Shown: positions 9,990 through 19,462, numbered from the stretch's first letter. The stretch: 20,000 bases of DNA from Glandiceps talaboti (GCF_964340395.1 NC_135554.1:20650592-20670591); one strand, 5' to 3'. The notes: generated by a model not told the origin, from the sequence alone. Numbers and translations are program-made.

Positions 9990-10911
9990 GTACTGCCCCC
10001 CCCCCCCCTCGGCGCATCAGTTTACTAAAGTCTCTTGAAATATAGTCCAGAAGTGTTTTATATTTTGCGTAGAGATAATATGAATACTATAATATAGGAA
10101 GGGTCTTAATATGTATTTCAATCTTAAATAACATGTTTTCCATTTGCACTGCAATTAAAAATGTTTCTAAAATGTGTAATTTATGAAGTGTTTAAATTAA
10201 TAATAAATGATTGTGTGACAACCACTGCAAATTAATCCTAAAATTTGAATATGTTCACATGGTAAAAAGTTTCCTCATGGTGCAATTTTGCACTATTTTT
10301 TCCAAACCTGTGATAAATAAGTAATATTTATATATATTTACTTGTTCATTTATTTGCTAATTTATTTATGTCAGTGATGGGCTAAAAATCCAAGAAAAAG
10401 TGTAGCCAGACCAGTAGTCTATTCTGTCACCCCTCAGTTGTAAGTAGACATCCTGTCAGCCAATTTAACTTATAATAGTCTTTATTTGTGATTTTATGAG
10501 TGTCCATGATTCAACAACTTTGTGCACTGGTTCAATTCTGAAGTAAGTATAAATATGGAATAAGTTAATACATGTAGCAACTGCTGGCAAATCTATGTGT
10601 TGCTGTATCTGTGTTTCATCTGTGCGTATTTTTGTTAGTGGTTTCAGGGGGGGGGGCCATGAAAAAAAAACAAGAAGTCTTAGGGGGGGGCCAGATAATT
10701 TATACCAGTTTTTGTAGGGGGGGCCACCAATAAAAATCCCTTGCTTCATTAGAAATCCTCCGGCCTCCCCCTGGAAATTAAAAATGTACACTCCCTTAGG
10801 AGGCAGTGACTCATGAGTGACATTTTTTAGTAGCCCCCCCCCCCCCGACACTGAACTTTTCGAGTGACCCCTCAATTCCGCCCCAGGCCGTAAATAATGA
10901 CGGCTCCCTAA

Positions 10912-11940
10912 TTAGTAAGCCTACATGTACGTTCAGTGACTACAGTCATAGACATTGGAGTAGAGGGACGCCTCTAATGTATATGGTATTGTCTACGATA
11001 CCACAACTGTGTGGTGGCGCTGCACAAGACCTCTAATGAATCTACACGCGCATTGGCATCATAAGCGGTAACTTCTCAGTTCTACACCAAAATCAAGCCT
11101 GACATAAAAATATTAATTCGACTTTTCAAAATAGTGCGTAGGAATTTTTTTATGAACATATCACGAGAATCCTTTATTTAGGCAATGTCGACTATAAAAG
11201 GTGAACTAATGACGAAGAAATGTCTCAACTAGACTATAGAGGTAGATGTTTTGTTTACTCATGGTCATCAAGACCGTGGTACATATAATAATACCAATAC
11301 GTTGCAATATGTAAAATCAACATTGGTATCCAATAACGACAGAAGACTGAAAGCTACTGATCACGTGTAATCCTTGGTTGGAAACCACGAACATTCACTT
11401 GTTAGCCACGTGTGTAGGTTGATGACATGGATGTCTGAGTAACGCAATCATTATCTTTTTTAGAATATTCTCATAAAATATCGTCCACTGTGAAACAGTC
11501 GATGTTTGAGAAGACATGTGATATTCATGATACATGTGTATCGTTCCGAGTCTAAAAACAGCTTGGATTACGCAATAACTTTTGTAGTAGCACACAAATG
11601 GCTAGACTATGGTGCAGATGCATGTACGTAAGGTGACTGCATTGTTCTCATACAGCAACGCGAAAATCAACCCGTTGTAAAAAGCAGACAAAGAAAAAGT
11701 TTCATTTTTGTGAGTACACTGTGTATGTGTTGTTACATTTACAACGTAGTTCAGGTGGATGTAAGGAAATATATTACGCCAACAAATACTATAATAAATT
11801 CACTTTCTTTAAATGGAGAATACAGGTCACCATTCCAGAGGTAGGCCAATGCTCATGCGTATGTTAAACTTTTTCAATTTTAAACCATAGTAATTACTGC
11901 AAGTTAAACGCAAAGTACAATCATCAGTGCTAAAAGATTT
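10912..11940. other. Non-coding spacer
   Basis: I see no exon, element terminus or RNA gene I can defend. Open frames here are short (66 codons or fewer) and of unremarkable AT-rich composition. Confidence 0.5.
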
Positions 11941-11945
11941 GACAC

Positions 11946-12042
11946 ATACATACATACATGCATACATACATACATACATACATACATACATACATACATA
12001 CATACATACATACATACATACATACATACATACATACATACA
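11946..12042. repeat. (CATA)n microsatellite
   Basis: About 24 copies of CATA with a CATG interruption near 11959 and a CAAA end. The Tyr/Ile/His/Thr and Met/Tyr/Val/Cys open frames are artefacts. Confidence 0.97.
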
Positions 12043-12700
12043 AACATATATTCAACGATCCCACTTTCCATGTTTGCAACTGTGGGCGTTACGTAGTATG
12101 TATTTGTACGTATTCGCCTATGCTGAATAACAGTATTTTTGGAAGCGGAATATCAGGTCACTGGTAATTATATCGTCTGTTATAAGTAATTTGTTAAAAT
12201 CGTTACGTAACACCGTCCACGGACGTGCGATTAACAGTTACGTGTAATCTGTATTATAACTGTTAAATTAAAAGACACTTCTATACTATTATCAACTAAT
12301 ATATAGCATTTATAGTAGGTTCCATTTTCAGTTTTTAAGTTATAGTTCAACGAAACGAACATCACACGTGTACGGAGATACCATAGTTTACTATTCAATA
12401 TAAATTTATATTCAAATCTTTGAAACTGAGTTTTTTTTGTCATAACATAAAAGGTTAGATCGCTACTTCGATAGTAAACATTTGGCACAAAGGTACACAT
12501 GTGTAACCTTGTTATCATCCCAAGTCTTTGAGGGCCTTGAAGCTTACAAGACACACGATACATATCACTTGACACTACCTTCACCTTGTTGTAGCCGTTC
12601 ACGTACCAAGTACGATGTCAGCTGACTTGCAACTGACGGTATCAAAGTAAGTCAACGTCGCCAATAAAATGCATAAATATCGTTGGTCAAATATACTCAC
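12043..12700. other. Spacer with an unassigned 123-codon open frame
   Basis: A minus-strand open frame at 12231-12602 has no recognisable motif, and in 20 kb of AT-rich DNA one frame of this length is expected by chance. A short palindrome GTTACGTAAC lies near 12203-12212. Nothing else stands out. Confidence 0.35.
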
Positions 12701-12943
12701 CGAGGTTTTCCTTTCGACTACATCAAGGGTATGGTGACGATTTCAACGAAATGACCATTGCGTAATGATGTAAACCCCGGATTGGATCAGAGGAATTCGA
12801 TAGGTCAGTTCTCTACCCAGCTGTTCTCCAGAAGCCCTACACGCAAGGATCATGTGGAAAGCATTGAATGCCTGTTCCGTCTCGTCATTTGAATAATTCA
12901 TGAGCACATTTAACTCTCGGCTCTCTCTGAGTCTGATGGCCAT
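12701..12943 (-). other. Possible exon: GC-richer minus-strand open segment ending at a strong donor
   Basis: A 66-codon frame (12943-12743) reads RESRELNVLMNYSNDETEQ, AFNAFHMILACRASGEQLG, RELTYRIPL and further. It is visibly richer in G+C than its flanks. The middle part has the spacing of the second half of a CARD-type helical fold, but only about 45 residues are comparable. Its stop lies 42 bp before CCTCG/GTGAGTATA at 12700/12699, a near-ideal splice donor. It could be a real exon, a 5' non-coding exon of gene A, or a decayed fragment. Upstream, the same frame closes at a TAA about 30 bp before the Met. Confidence 0.25.
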
Positions 12944-13324
12944 CCATTCGCATGCAAATAAGCAATGGTATTAGTAACACTTGTTTTGAACTCGAACGCA
13001 TACGTGGTCCTACCAAAGTTTTATGACACATAGTGTGCATTATATATCACAAATAAAATAATCATATTTAAAATAATCAATAATCAGTTCATTTTATCTA
13101 TCTCTGTAACACAACGATCTGAAAAGTTATGATGTCTAGGAAAGTACAGTTGCATGTAGTATTTCTTATCTTGTTGTTTTCCTTGCCTTGTCTACGGGCT
13201 AAATATATAACAACGTTTTGAACTTTCCATACCTCAGTGTGACTCTGTGAGTGTGTTATATCTACTACTAGTACTAGTATAGCGAATCTAGCGATTGATA
13301 CATTTGTAGCAGCATGATTCGTAC

Positions 13325-14092
13325 GATATATATATATATAAGTGGTTTATTTACCCAATCGTATAAAATGATTACAAAATAATGGTAACAAAAATCAAAA
13401 GAGAGAAGGGTAAATGGGGAGTCAAGAAATAGCTTACAGCTAGTCTAGCCTGATCCCCGACATTGTATATTGCGAATGAAAACAATAAGAGGGTTCAGTC
13501 ATTAAGATGACTGAAAACATAACTGGGAGAAGAAAATATATCACATATACATATACATATACATATGCATATACATATACATGTACACACAAAAAACATT
13601 TTTACTACATGAAAAAGTCTAATACAATAAACGAAAAGTCAATACATCTGTAAGTTTACAATTTAATCACCTGTACTGCTCTACTAAATATTGTTTAAGA
13701 GATTTCCTAAAAATATGTTGGGAATTTTTCGATCTGATTTGGATAGGAATATCATTCCAAATTTTTGCACCTACGAATGAAATAGCAAACTGACCAGAAT
13801 TTGTTCTCGCATGGTACGGGTAAAGATTTTGACGATGGCAGAGTCTCGTGTCATATTCATGTTTTTTGTCACTAAAATAATCGGACAAGATATGTGGTGA
13901 GTTCAAGTGAACCAGGCTGTAAATAAAAGAACCTATTAAGAGTTTGTGAAGCTTGTAAATATCTAGAATATTTAGCTGTATAAATAAAGGAGCCGAGTGT
14001 TCCATGTGAGATTTGAACAGCATCGTGCGAACAATCATTTTTTGGGCATATTCCTTAAGAAAACGGCATCTAAGCAATAATACATGCCCCTA
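13325..14092 (-). mobile_element. 5'-truncated LINE (CR1/L2/Jockey-like) 3' fragment
   Basis: A minus-strand reverse-transcriptase C-terminal region is followed by about 330 bp of 3' UTR-like sequence, ending near a (TA)n tract at 13326-13341 just after GGGTAAATAAACC. A second (ATACAT)n tract lies at 13541-13582. The 5' boundary is close to an in-frame stop at about 14090. Extreme 5' truncation is typical of LINE insertions. No target duplication could be identified. Confidence 0.6.
13667..14089 (-). pseudogene. C-terminal remnant of a LINE reverse-transcriptase polyprotein
   Basis: About 140 residues without an initiator Met, closed upstream by a stop. Characteristic motifs in order: HMEHSAPLFIQLNILDIYKL, HEYDTRLC, YHARTNSGQFAISFVGAKIW, NDIPIQIR and FRKSLKQYL. 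This order (HTAPLF..LKIL..Y.L, then H.Y.TR, RT..G..SI...G..LWN.IP..I, FK..LK.YL) is the shared tail downstream of the RT domain in many animal LINEs. The RT catalytic part and endonuclease are absent, so the copy is dead. Confidence 0.72.
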
Positions 14093-14340
14093 TGCTCAGC
14101 AATTGGACTTTGATCATGTTGATAAAAATTATTTTCACACAGTAATTTGAATTCGTCAAACTAGGGCTCAAAATAAGGCTAGATCCTGGAGAATTAATCT
14201 GGTATCAAGTTGCAAGAATGAACATTACAACGTTCGTATTTGATGAGGCAAAGACTGAACCGAATGTCTTCATTGCCTTACAATAGACACGGAATCAATA
14301 CGATAATACATCACCACAAGCCCTAATGACCGCCACTATC
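14093..14340. other. Spacer between LINE fragment and microsatellite
   Basis: No feature seen. Confidence 0.5.
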
Positions 14341-14363
14341 ACACAGACAGACAGACAGACACG

Positions 14364-14394
<31 letters not shown>

Positions 14395-14414
14395 GAGCGC
14401 GCGCGCACACACAA
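14341..14414. repeat. (CAGA)n/(CG)n/(CA)n/(CG)n compound microsatellite
   Basis: CAGA units pass into alternating CG, then CA, then CG, then CA again. The alternating purine-pyrimidine stretch (about 14358-14412) is of the kind that can adopt Z-DNA. Confidence 0.93.
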
Positions 14415-14612
14415 ATAGTTATTGCGCAAGATGGTGGTTGATTTTACAACAATTGATGTTTCCCCTTTTCTGACCCCTCCGAGTCAGTGACCGTGGGACG
14501 TTGACCTTAACAGGATAGAGTCATTGTCTTTCAACCTGTCAATATTTGTGGAGTAGTAAATTATTCTCATGATCGATACAACTACAGCAATGAATAACGT
14601 CCAGTCTCCTAA

Positions 14613-15526
14613 GAGGAGAACCATTTGATTTCTGCGGGGGGGGGGGGGGGTATGGAGGATTTTGAGGGAAAAAAATTGTTTCCAGGTGAACCAGAAAAAA
14701 AAATGTTGATCCTGTAATGGCTTGAGTAAAAAAAATGTCATAACAGACAGAAGTGGCAAAAAAAATTGTCACAATGCACCAGAAATTAGCAAATTTGGAA
14801 ACCTTATTCTCATGTATTCTTTGGCGGCGCGCAGCCATAGGCGGTGCAAATGTTTTTAATACAAGTATAAATTCTTGTTTTTTTCCAGCACTTATCATTA
14901 AAGCATGCACTATATAGTTCTGCTTTAAACCCAAATGCACACAAAGTTTTCCTTTTCTGACCCAAGAAAACATATTTCAGGATTTTTGTTGCAATATCTC
15001 AATGACACAGTCAATATCTGAAGGGGACTATTTGGCTTCTGTAAATTAAGACAATTTAAAAAACAAGACAGGAGTCAATAAACTAGTGTCACATTACACA
15101 AGCAAGATATATTTTCTTCTGGTTCCTGGTACTACTATGATGGCTTAAAGGAAAGCAATTCACAGGGGTCAGGAGTACAGCACTCCCCAGATCAGTCAGC
15201 TCCTCAGGGATATTTTACCAGTCATCTTTTGTACATACAAATTTAAGTAGCAGAAGTATGGTTGGTAGACAGACGTCTTTCATACTAACTGCTAATTCTT
15301 CTACTTGCACAGAACAAGTTATTTAGAGGTACAGTTGTGAACCATTGTGACGTGGTATAGGTATGAACAACGCATTACAAACTTTGCACTGCTACTCCAT
15401 TTGAAAAAAAAAATTGATGCAGGACTGACAGTAGAAAAAAAATTGCCGTCACTCTGACTGGAAAAAAAATTGCTCCCATACCTACTTCCTCCATACCCCC
15501 CCCCCCGAAATCAAATGGTTCTCCCC
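14613..15526. mobile_element. Non-autonomous TWA-target transposon, 914 bp
   Basis: The 20-bp end GAGGAGAACCATTTGATTTC at 14613-14632 pairs with 15507-15526 (19/20). The inverted similarity continues through a G-run and TATGGAGGA (14651-14659 with 15488-15496). TAA flanks both sides (14610-14612, 15527-15529). A7-A10 followed by TTG or TG recurs at both subterminal regions in the same orientation. There is no credible ORF. The G-run plus GGAGGATTTT arrangement is shared with the inner element at 8505-10795, which suggests related families. Confidence 0.75.
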
Positions 15527-15568
15527 TAAGCAACATTATTTATTATTATATTAAAAACGTTTCGGTTA

Positions 15569-15589
15569 TTCGCCCATCGGATGGGCGAA
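15569..15589. repeat. 21-bp perfect palindrome
   Basis: TTCGCCCATC and GATGGGCGAA flank a single central G. It lies 40 bp beyond the right end of the 914-bp transposon. Function unknown. Confidence 0.85.
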
Positions 15590-15818
15590 AAGGGAAGTTT
15601 TCCTTTTTAACAATGAATGTGATCGCATAGTACTTTCTACCATGAAACTTGTATAGATAGTGCTTCAAGTCTATACATAAAGTATTGACTGTCTAATGGT
15701 TGTTAGTAGTTGTGTCCGGTCGCTATTCCCTGAACTGTGATAAGTTCATTCATAAGCCGCGTCATAACTTCGTTTTTTTAATAGTTGAATTTGATATAAC
15801 ATGCTGTAATATGGTTTG

Positions 15819-16120
15819 TGTGGTGTGGTGTGGTGTGGTGTTGTCTAGTTCCTATACAGTATCGTTACCATTAAACATTCACTCACAGGCTACTGGGGTT
15901 TAGTACCACAATTGGCATCCGCACTAGGTGTGGTGTGGTCACGGTGTGATGTGGTCACGGTGTGGTGTGGTGAGAAGTGATGTGGTATGGTGCGATGCGA
16001 TATATTATATGATATGATAATTATGATATTATATGATGTTGTGTGGTGCGGTCGGTGCGGTGCGATTGGATATGGTGTCACAGCGGTGTTGTGTTCCCGG
16101 GTGTGATGTTATGTGATGAG
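15819..16120. repeat. Degenerate GTGGT/GTGAT pentanucleotide repeat region
   Basis: A clean GTGGT run at about 15819-15840 is followed, after about 85 bp of ordinary sequence, by a degenerate mixture of GTGGT, GTGAT, GATAT and GTGCG units to about 16120. The composition is strongly strand-asymmetric (G/T-rich on plus). It resembles a decayed relative of the pentamer array at 19652-19960. Confidence 0.7.
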
Positions 16121-16168
16121 ATGTGAATATGTGAAAATATGAGTCGTAGCTGTCAGGATCACTTGATA

Positions 16169-16742
16169 ACATGAACATTCGTATAACAAAACATAATTTA
16201 GAGTTCGGATTAAAATGACGGTAAAACATACACGATAAATAAATCTAGTTTTGTTTTTTTATTATTGTTTACTCTTGTCTAACGTGCTAAAGTCTGAATG
16301 TTACCACTTAATAACCGTAAGATTAGAAATTATAATCGTAACCAGTTCTAGTGGTAGGGATGTGCAGCCAATACTACCGACCTCAGACATGAACGGTCAT
16401 AGCACTAGTAACAAAACAAAATTTAGAGTTCGGATTGTACTAAATGACGGTAACCCATACACTATTATGGGAAGCCGTTCAGGCCAAAAGTATTTTTTTT
16501 TTATTTTAGCTATAGTATTTTATATTTTTCGTACTTAATTACAAACTAAAATAAATGAAAACTTATTTCAATTAAAATAATGTAACCATGGAATAAAAGT
16601 ACATAAACGGTTAAAATTAGTTTGTAAGTACGAAAAATATAAAATACTATAGCTAAAATAAAAAAAATACTTTTGGCCTGAACGGCTTCCCATACACTAT
16701 AACTAAGTCTATTTTTGTTTTTTATCATTGCTTACTCTTGTC
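16169..16742. repeat. Short direct duplication, second copy interrupted by a MITE
   Basis: The first copy (16169-16280) and the second copy (16387-16465 plus 16701-16742) share ACATGAAC, ACAAAAC, ATTTAGAGTTCGGATT, ATGACGGTAA, CATACAC, TCTA, TTTTGTTTTTT and ACTCTTGTCT in the same order. The second copy is split exactly at the inserted hairpin element. Confidence 0.75.
16466..16694. mobile_element. Hairpin MITE, about 229 bp, with near-identical arms of about 80 bp
   Basis: TATGGGAAGCCGTTCAGGCC at 16466-16485 pairs perfectly with 16675-16694. The arms continue for roughly 80 bp with only a 2-bp difference in a T-run and one 4-bp indel. CACTAT flanks both sides (16460-16465, 16695-16700); the direct match reaches 12 bp (CCCATACACTAT) if the arm end is included, so the target duplication is between 6 and 12 bp. 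Only about 60 bp in the centre are unpaired. Arm identity suggests recent insertion or correction between arms. Confidence 0.82.
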
Positions 16743-16832
16743 TTGAACCCATTTTTACAATAAACCAATATCCCATTTTAGACCATTTGAATGGCAACTA
16801 TTTCAAATATAACGAGAGTGAGAATTGTCTAT

Positions 16833-16834
16833 AT

Positions 16835-16889
<55 letters not shown>

Positions 16890-16892
16890 TTC
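16833..16892. repeat. (TTTA)n microsatellite
   Basis: About 15 copies. On the minus strand this supplies repeated AATAAA hexamers about 720-780 nt downstream of the gene B stop codon. Confidence 0.95.
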
Positions 16893-17612
16893 ATTCATTT
16901 CCAATCCATATATTAGTATGTGGTGTTTTCTTGGATAACTGAAAAGGCGCCATATACATATATATGCCAATTAAATAAAACAATGAAAACAAAAATACAT
17001 TATGTGGGTATTCGTGATAGAAAATACCGTCCTCTTCAAGGCGCGTTTTGGTCAAAAATCGCAGAACCGGGAAACAATTCAGCTGCATGTAAGCTTAGGT
17101 CTCGAGTTTCAAGATTTAGAGAAAATGTGTATCATTATTGTGTGTATACCATTATATAAATAGAAGGTTCCCATTTCGTAAATAAACCAAAAATTGCGAT
17201 TTCAAGTGGAATTTTCCTGAAGCAAATTATTATATCAGCGTCAAGAAAAAAATCAGACAAGGAAGTTTTGGTGATTTGAGATGTTCAAATAAACTTGACG
17301 TGAGTACACACAGCTTATAGATAGACAGATACCAGGCATTGTTCCACTGTTTACCGTTCGAGTTGTATGCCAGAAAGTTTGAAATGATAAAATCGACAAA
17401 TAATGTCATGTATATATAAACAAATACTGTTTATGTCCCAACAATGATTCGCCATCATCACACCCACTTCAAATAGAATCCACCGTCCTGGATCACGTGA
17501 CAACCTTATTGTGTGTCTATATCTCCTTGTTCATTTCATGATTGATGTTTTAAATAGCATGTCCATTTCAAAAGTGACAGTTCCAGGCTTACTTTCCACA
17601 TATTATAATGCT

Positions 17613-17928
17613 TCAATCAACCTTTATCATGTCGTTTTTGTTAACCATTTTTACTTGCGTCAGTCTATATTGTTTTACGACACCTTTACAGATTTTCACA
17701 AACCATGTAAGGTTCAAAAAGTCGAGCACGAAACATGCCACTATCGCGGCTACCTTGACATTAGTCGGCAATCTGTTGAAATCGGGAGTCCCCCATGTTG
17801 TATACATATTATAGTAGAACATCGGAAGAATGGCTATTCGTACTAAAAAGAATGATACGGACATTGCTATACCAAATCCAACAACCAGTTTATGATCCTT
17901 AGGGTATCCAGCTGATATCAATAGCCAC
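17613..17928 (-). CDS. Gene B terminal exon
   Basis: The acceptor ATCTTTTAG precedes GTGGCTA, completing a Trp-Trp pair. It then reads [45 protein letters not shown], a hydrophobic helix around [11 protein letters not shown] and a Lys-rich tail ending IKVD before TGA. Confidence 0.9.
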
Positions 17929-18191
17929 CTAAAAGATATTTAACAAGAAAGAATACATACATTAACGTGTCTACGCATCTGTACACATTTCGCGATACAC
18001 ATTTCTGGCAAGAGTGATAAGAGAGCCCAAACCAATCAACAGAAAAAATGATATACTATTTTTCAAGCTAAACAAAGCTTGGAAAAACACACTAGCCGCA
18101 AAAAATCATAGTGGGTCATTTGAGCCCTGAACAGAAACGTGATCACAAATTTTAGCATATGGGACCATGTTTAATTGGTTATATTCGCAGT

Positions 18192-18254
<63 letters not shown>

Positions 18255-19067
18255 ACAAACATAAATAACAAAGTATATAACAGCTATATGACATTTTCCT
18301 ATTTATAGGTATGTGGTCGTTCATTTACATCTCCATGAAATGAGACTTTGTACAGTTTATACCCCAAAACTGACTATAGGTGAAAACGTAGAAAACAAAA
18401 TCTGTGAAAACAAGATATACTTTTAATTAAGAACGTGTAACAGCAGAGAACAATTATTGTGAAATAATTCAAACTTACCAGATATTATTAAAAGGGACAG
18501 AAATCTCGGCTAACATTCTAATATTGGTGTAGAATAGGAAGACATCATTTACCTAATGAGAGAAACAATGACAGGATTTGAAGACTTACACTCTAACAAC
18601 TGAAATAAAGATCCCATTAACTTAAATCCTGTTTACTTAAATTTTAAACAAATCTTAAAAGTAATACTAACACTCTGAAGAAAAAAAGCTTTTAATACGA
18701 TCGTAAAAACTGCATGATGATATTAAACAGAAACAATAAATACAAGGAAAACGTAAAGATAGCTTAATTGGTTTGACTGATTGATAAATGAAGTAAAATG
18801 TGATCGGCACAGTGGGATTAGTAAAATTTTATGTATGTGGCTCAAAAGAGGCTAGTTCAGTTAAAACATAACACTGTCTTACCATACAATAACCTAAACC
18901 GGCGATAACTGCTGCGTGATGTATAGTAAATATAACAGCATCGTAAAATGGAAAGTCTGTCATTAGATATATACAATCTACAAATAAAGAAAACAATATG
19001 TTAATCAGACAAATCATATATCATACATATCAAAGGTGCTACATCATGTGACGAACACATTTAAGAT

Positions 19068-19149
<82 letters not shown>

Positions 19150-19167
19150 TATATATATACATATATA

Positions 19168-19241
<74 letters not shown>

Positions 19242-19462
19242 TCTGTACATGTAAAATGTCTATGTTGGAGTAAAAAGTGCTCAGCGTGAAACACTATGTA
19301 TCATCTCCTGTGTATCTTGCTTGATACTGTGTTATATATAAATATAATTAAAATTACAATAGCTTTTATATCATTTTTTGATAACTAATTTTATTCAACT
19401 TACCTGCTAGCATGTAGCCTATAGCAAGAGAACAGTTATACTTGGTCAGGTCACTTTCACTC
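17613..19462 (-). CDS. TLCD4-like: Gene B: TLC-domain membrane protein, TLCD4/TMEM56-like, 3' part (four exons)
   Basis: Exons on the minus strand are 19462-19404, 18977-18883, 18552-18479 and 17928-17613. Joined, they give 180 residues and a TGA stop. Landmarks: [60 protein letters not shown] and [12 protein letters not shown], the same set as gene A, including the His-His pair of the TLC domain. Exon phases equal those of gene A and lengths differ by 0 or 3 bp. The N-terminal exons (equivalents of gene A exons 1 and 2) are not found up to base 20000, so the gene continues outside the window. No disabling change is seen; both copies appear intact. The biochemical role is unknown, as for TLCD4 in general. 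Confidence 0.86.
18194..18251. repeat. (CA)n microsatellite in the last intron of gene B
   Basis: About 29 uninterrupted CA dinucleotides. Confidence 0.97.
18479..18552 (-). CDS. Gene B exon equivalent to gene A exon 5
   Basis: The acceptor CATTAG precedes GTAAATG and the donor is GTAAGT. It reads [18 protein letters not shown] then VPFNNI and the first two bases of Trp. Confidence 0.87.
18883..18977 (-). CDS. Gene B exon equivalent to gene A exon 4 (TLC histidine motif)
   Basis: The acceptor TTTGTAG precedes ATTGTATA and the donor is GTAAGA. It completes an Asp codon, then reads [17 protein letters not shown] and [14 protein letters not shown]. It is one codon longer than the gene A exon. 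Confidence 0.87.
19069..19239. repeat. (CA)n/(TA)n compound microsatellite in an intron of gene B
   Basis: A short CA tract is followed by about 145 bp of almost pure TA with a few interruptions (TATG, TTAT, TATAC). TA runs of this length extrude easily as cruciforms and are often mis-assembled. Confidence 0.96.
19404..19462 (-). CDS. Gene B exon equivalent to gene A exon 3
   Basis: The acceptor TTTCTCCAG precedes GAGTGAAAG and the donor is GTAAGT. After the first base the exon reads [19 protein letters not shown] and ends in phase 1. Confidence 0.85.

Larger units (their letters stand above)
8505..10795 (-). mobile_element. Inner 2.3 kb TWA-target transposon carrying two ORFs, nested in the outer element
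   Basis: GGGAGTGTACA at 8505-8515 is matched exactly in reverse at 10785-10795. The inverted similarity continues for about 40 bp through a G-run and a GGAGGATTT motif. TTA flanks both ends (8502-8504, 10796-10798). Subterminal G-tracts follow on the plus strand at 8529, 8550, 8583 and 8616 on the left, and at 10647, 10683 and 10717 on the right. Two minus-strand ORFs lie inside (8801-9706 and 9687-9989). No DDE transposase is recognisable, so it is probably an internally deleted or non-autonomous copy. Confidence 0.7.
8316..10908. mobile_element. Outer TWA-target transposon (about 300 bp MITE once the insert is removed)
   Basis: GGGAACCGTCA..TTTACGGCC at 8316-8338 pairs with its reverse complement at 10886-10908 (21/23). 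TAA flanks both ends (8313-8315, 10909-10911). The termini and TWA target fit the PIF/Harbinger (Tourist-like) pattern. A second element occupies 8505-10795, leaving outer arms of about 189 and 110 bp, each containing a run of ten or more C. No transposase of its own. Confidence 0.72.

Noticed and set aside
10465-10875. 136-codon minus-strand ORF
   Set aside because: It runs across G/C-tract subterminal sequence and both right-hand transposon ends, giving Gly/Pro-rich translation without motifs.
12231-12602. 123-codon minus-strand ORF
   Set aside because: At this base composition roughly one such frame is expected by chance in the window; no recognisable motif.
14539-14973. 144- and 91-codon minus-strand ORFs
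   Set aside because: They overlap the terminal repeat, G-run and A-tracts of the 914-bp element in different frames; no family resemblance.
16251-16728. ORFs on both strands sharing FFILAIVFYIFRT
   Set aside because: The shared peptide arises because both frames read the two arms of the hairpin MITE; not a gene family.
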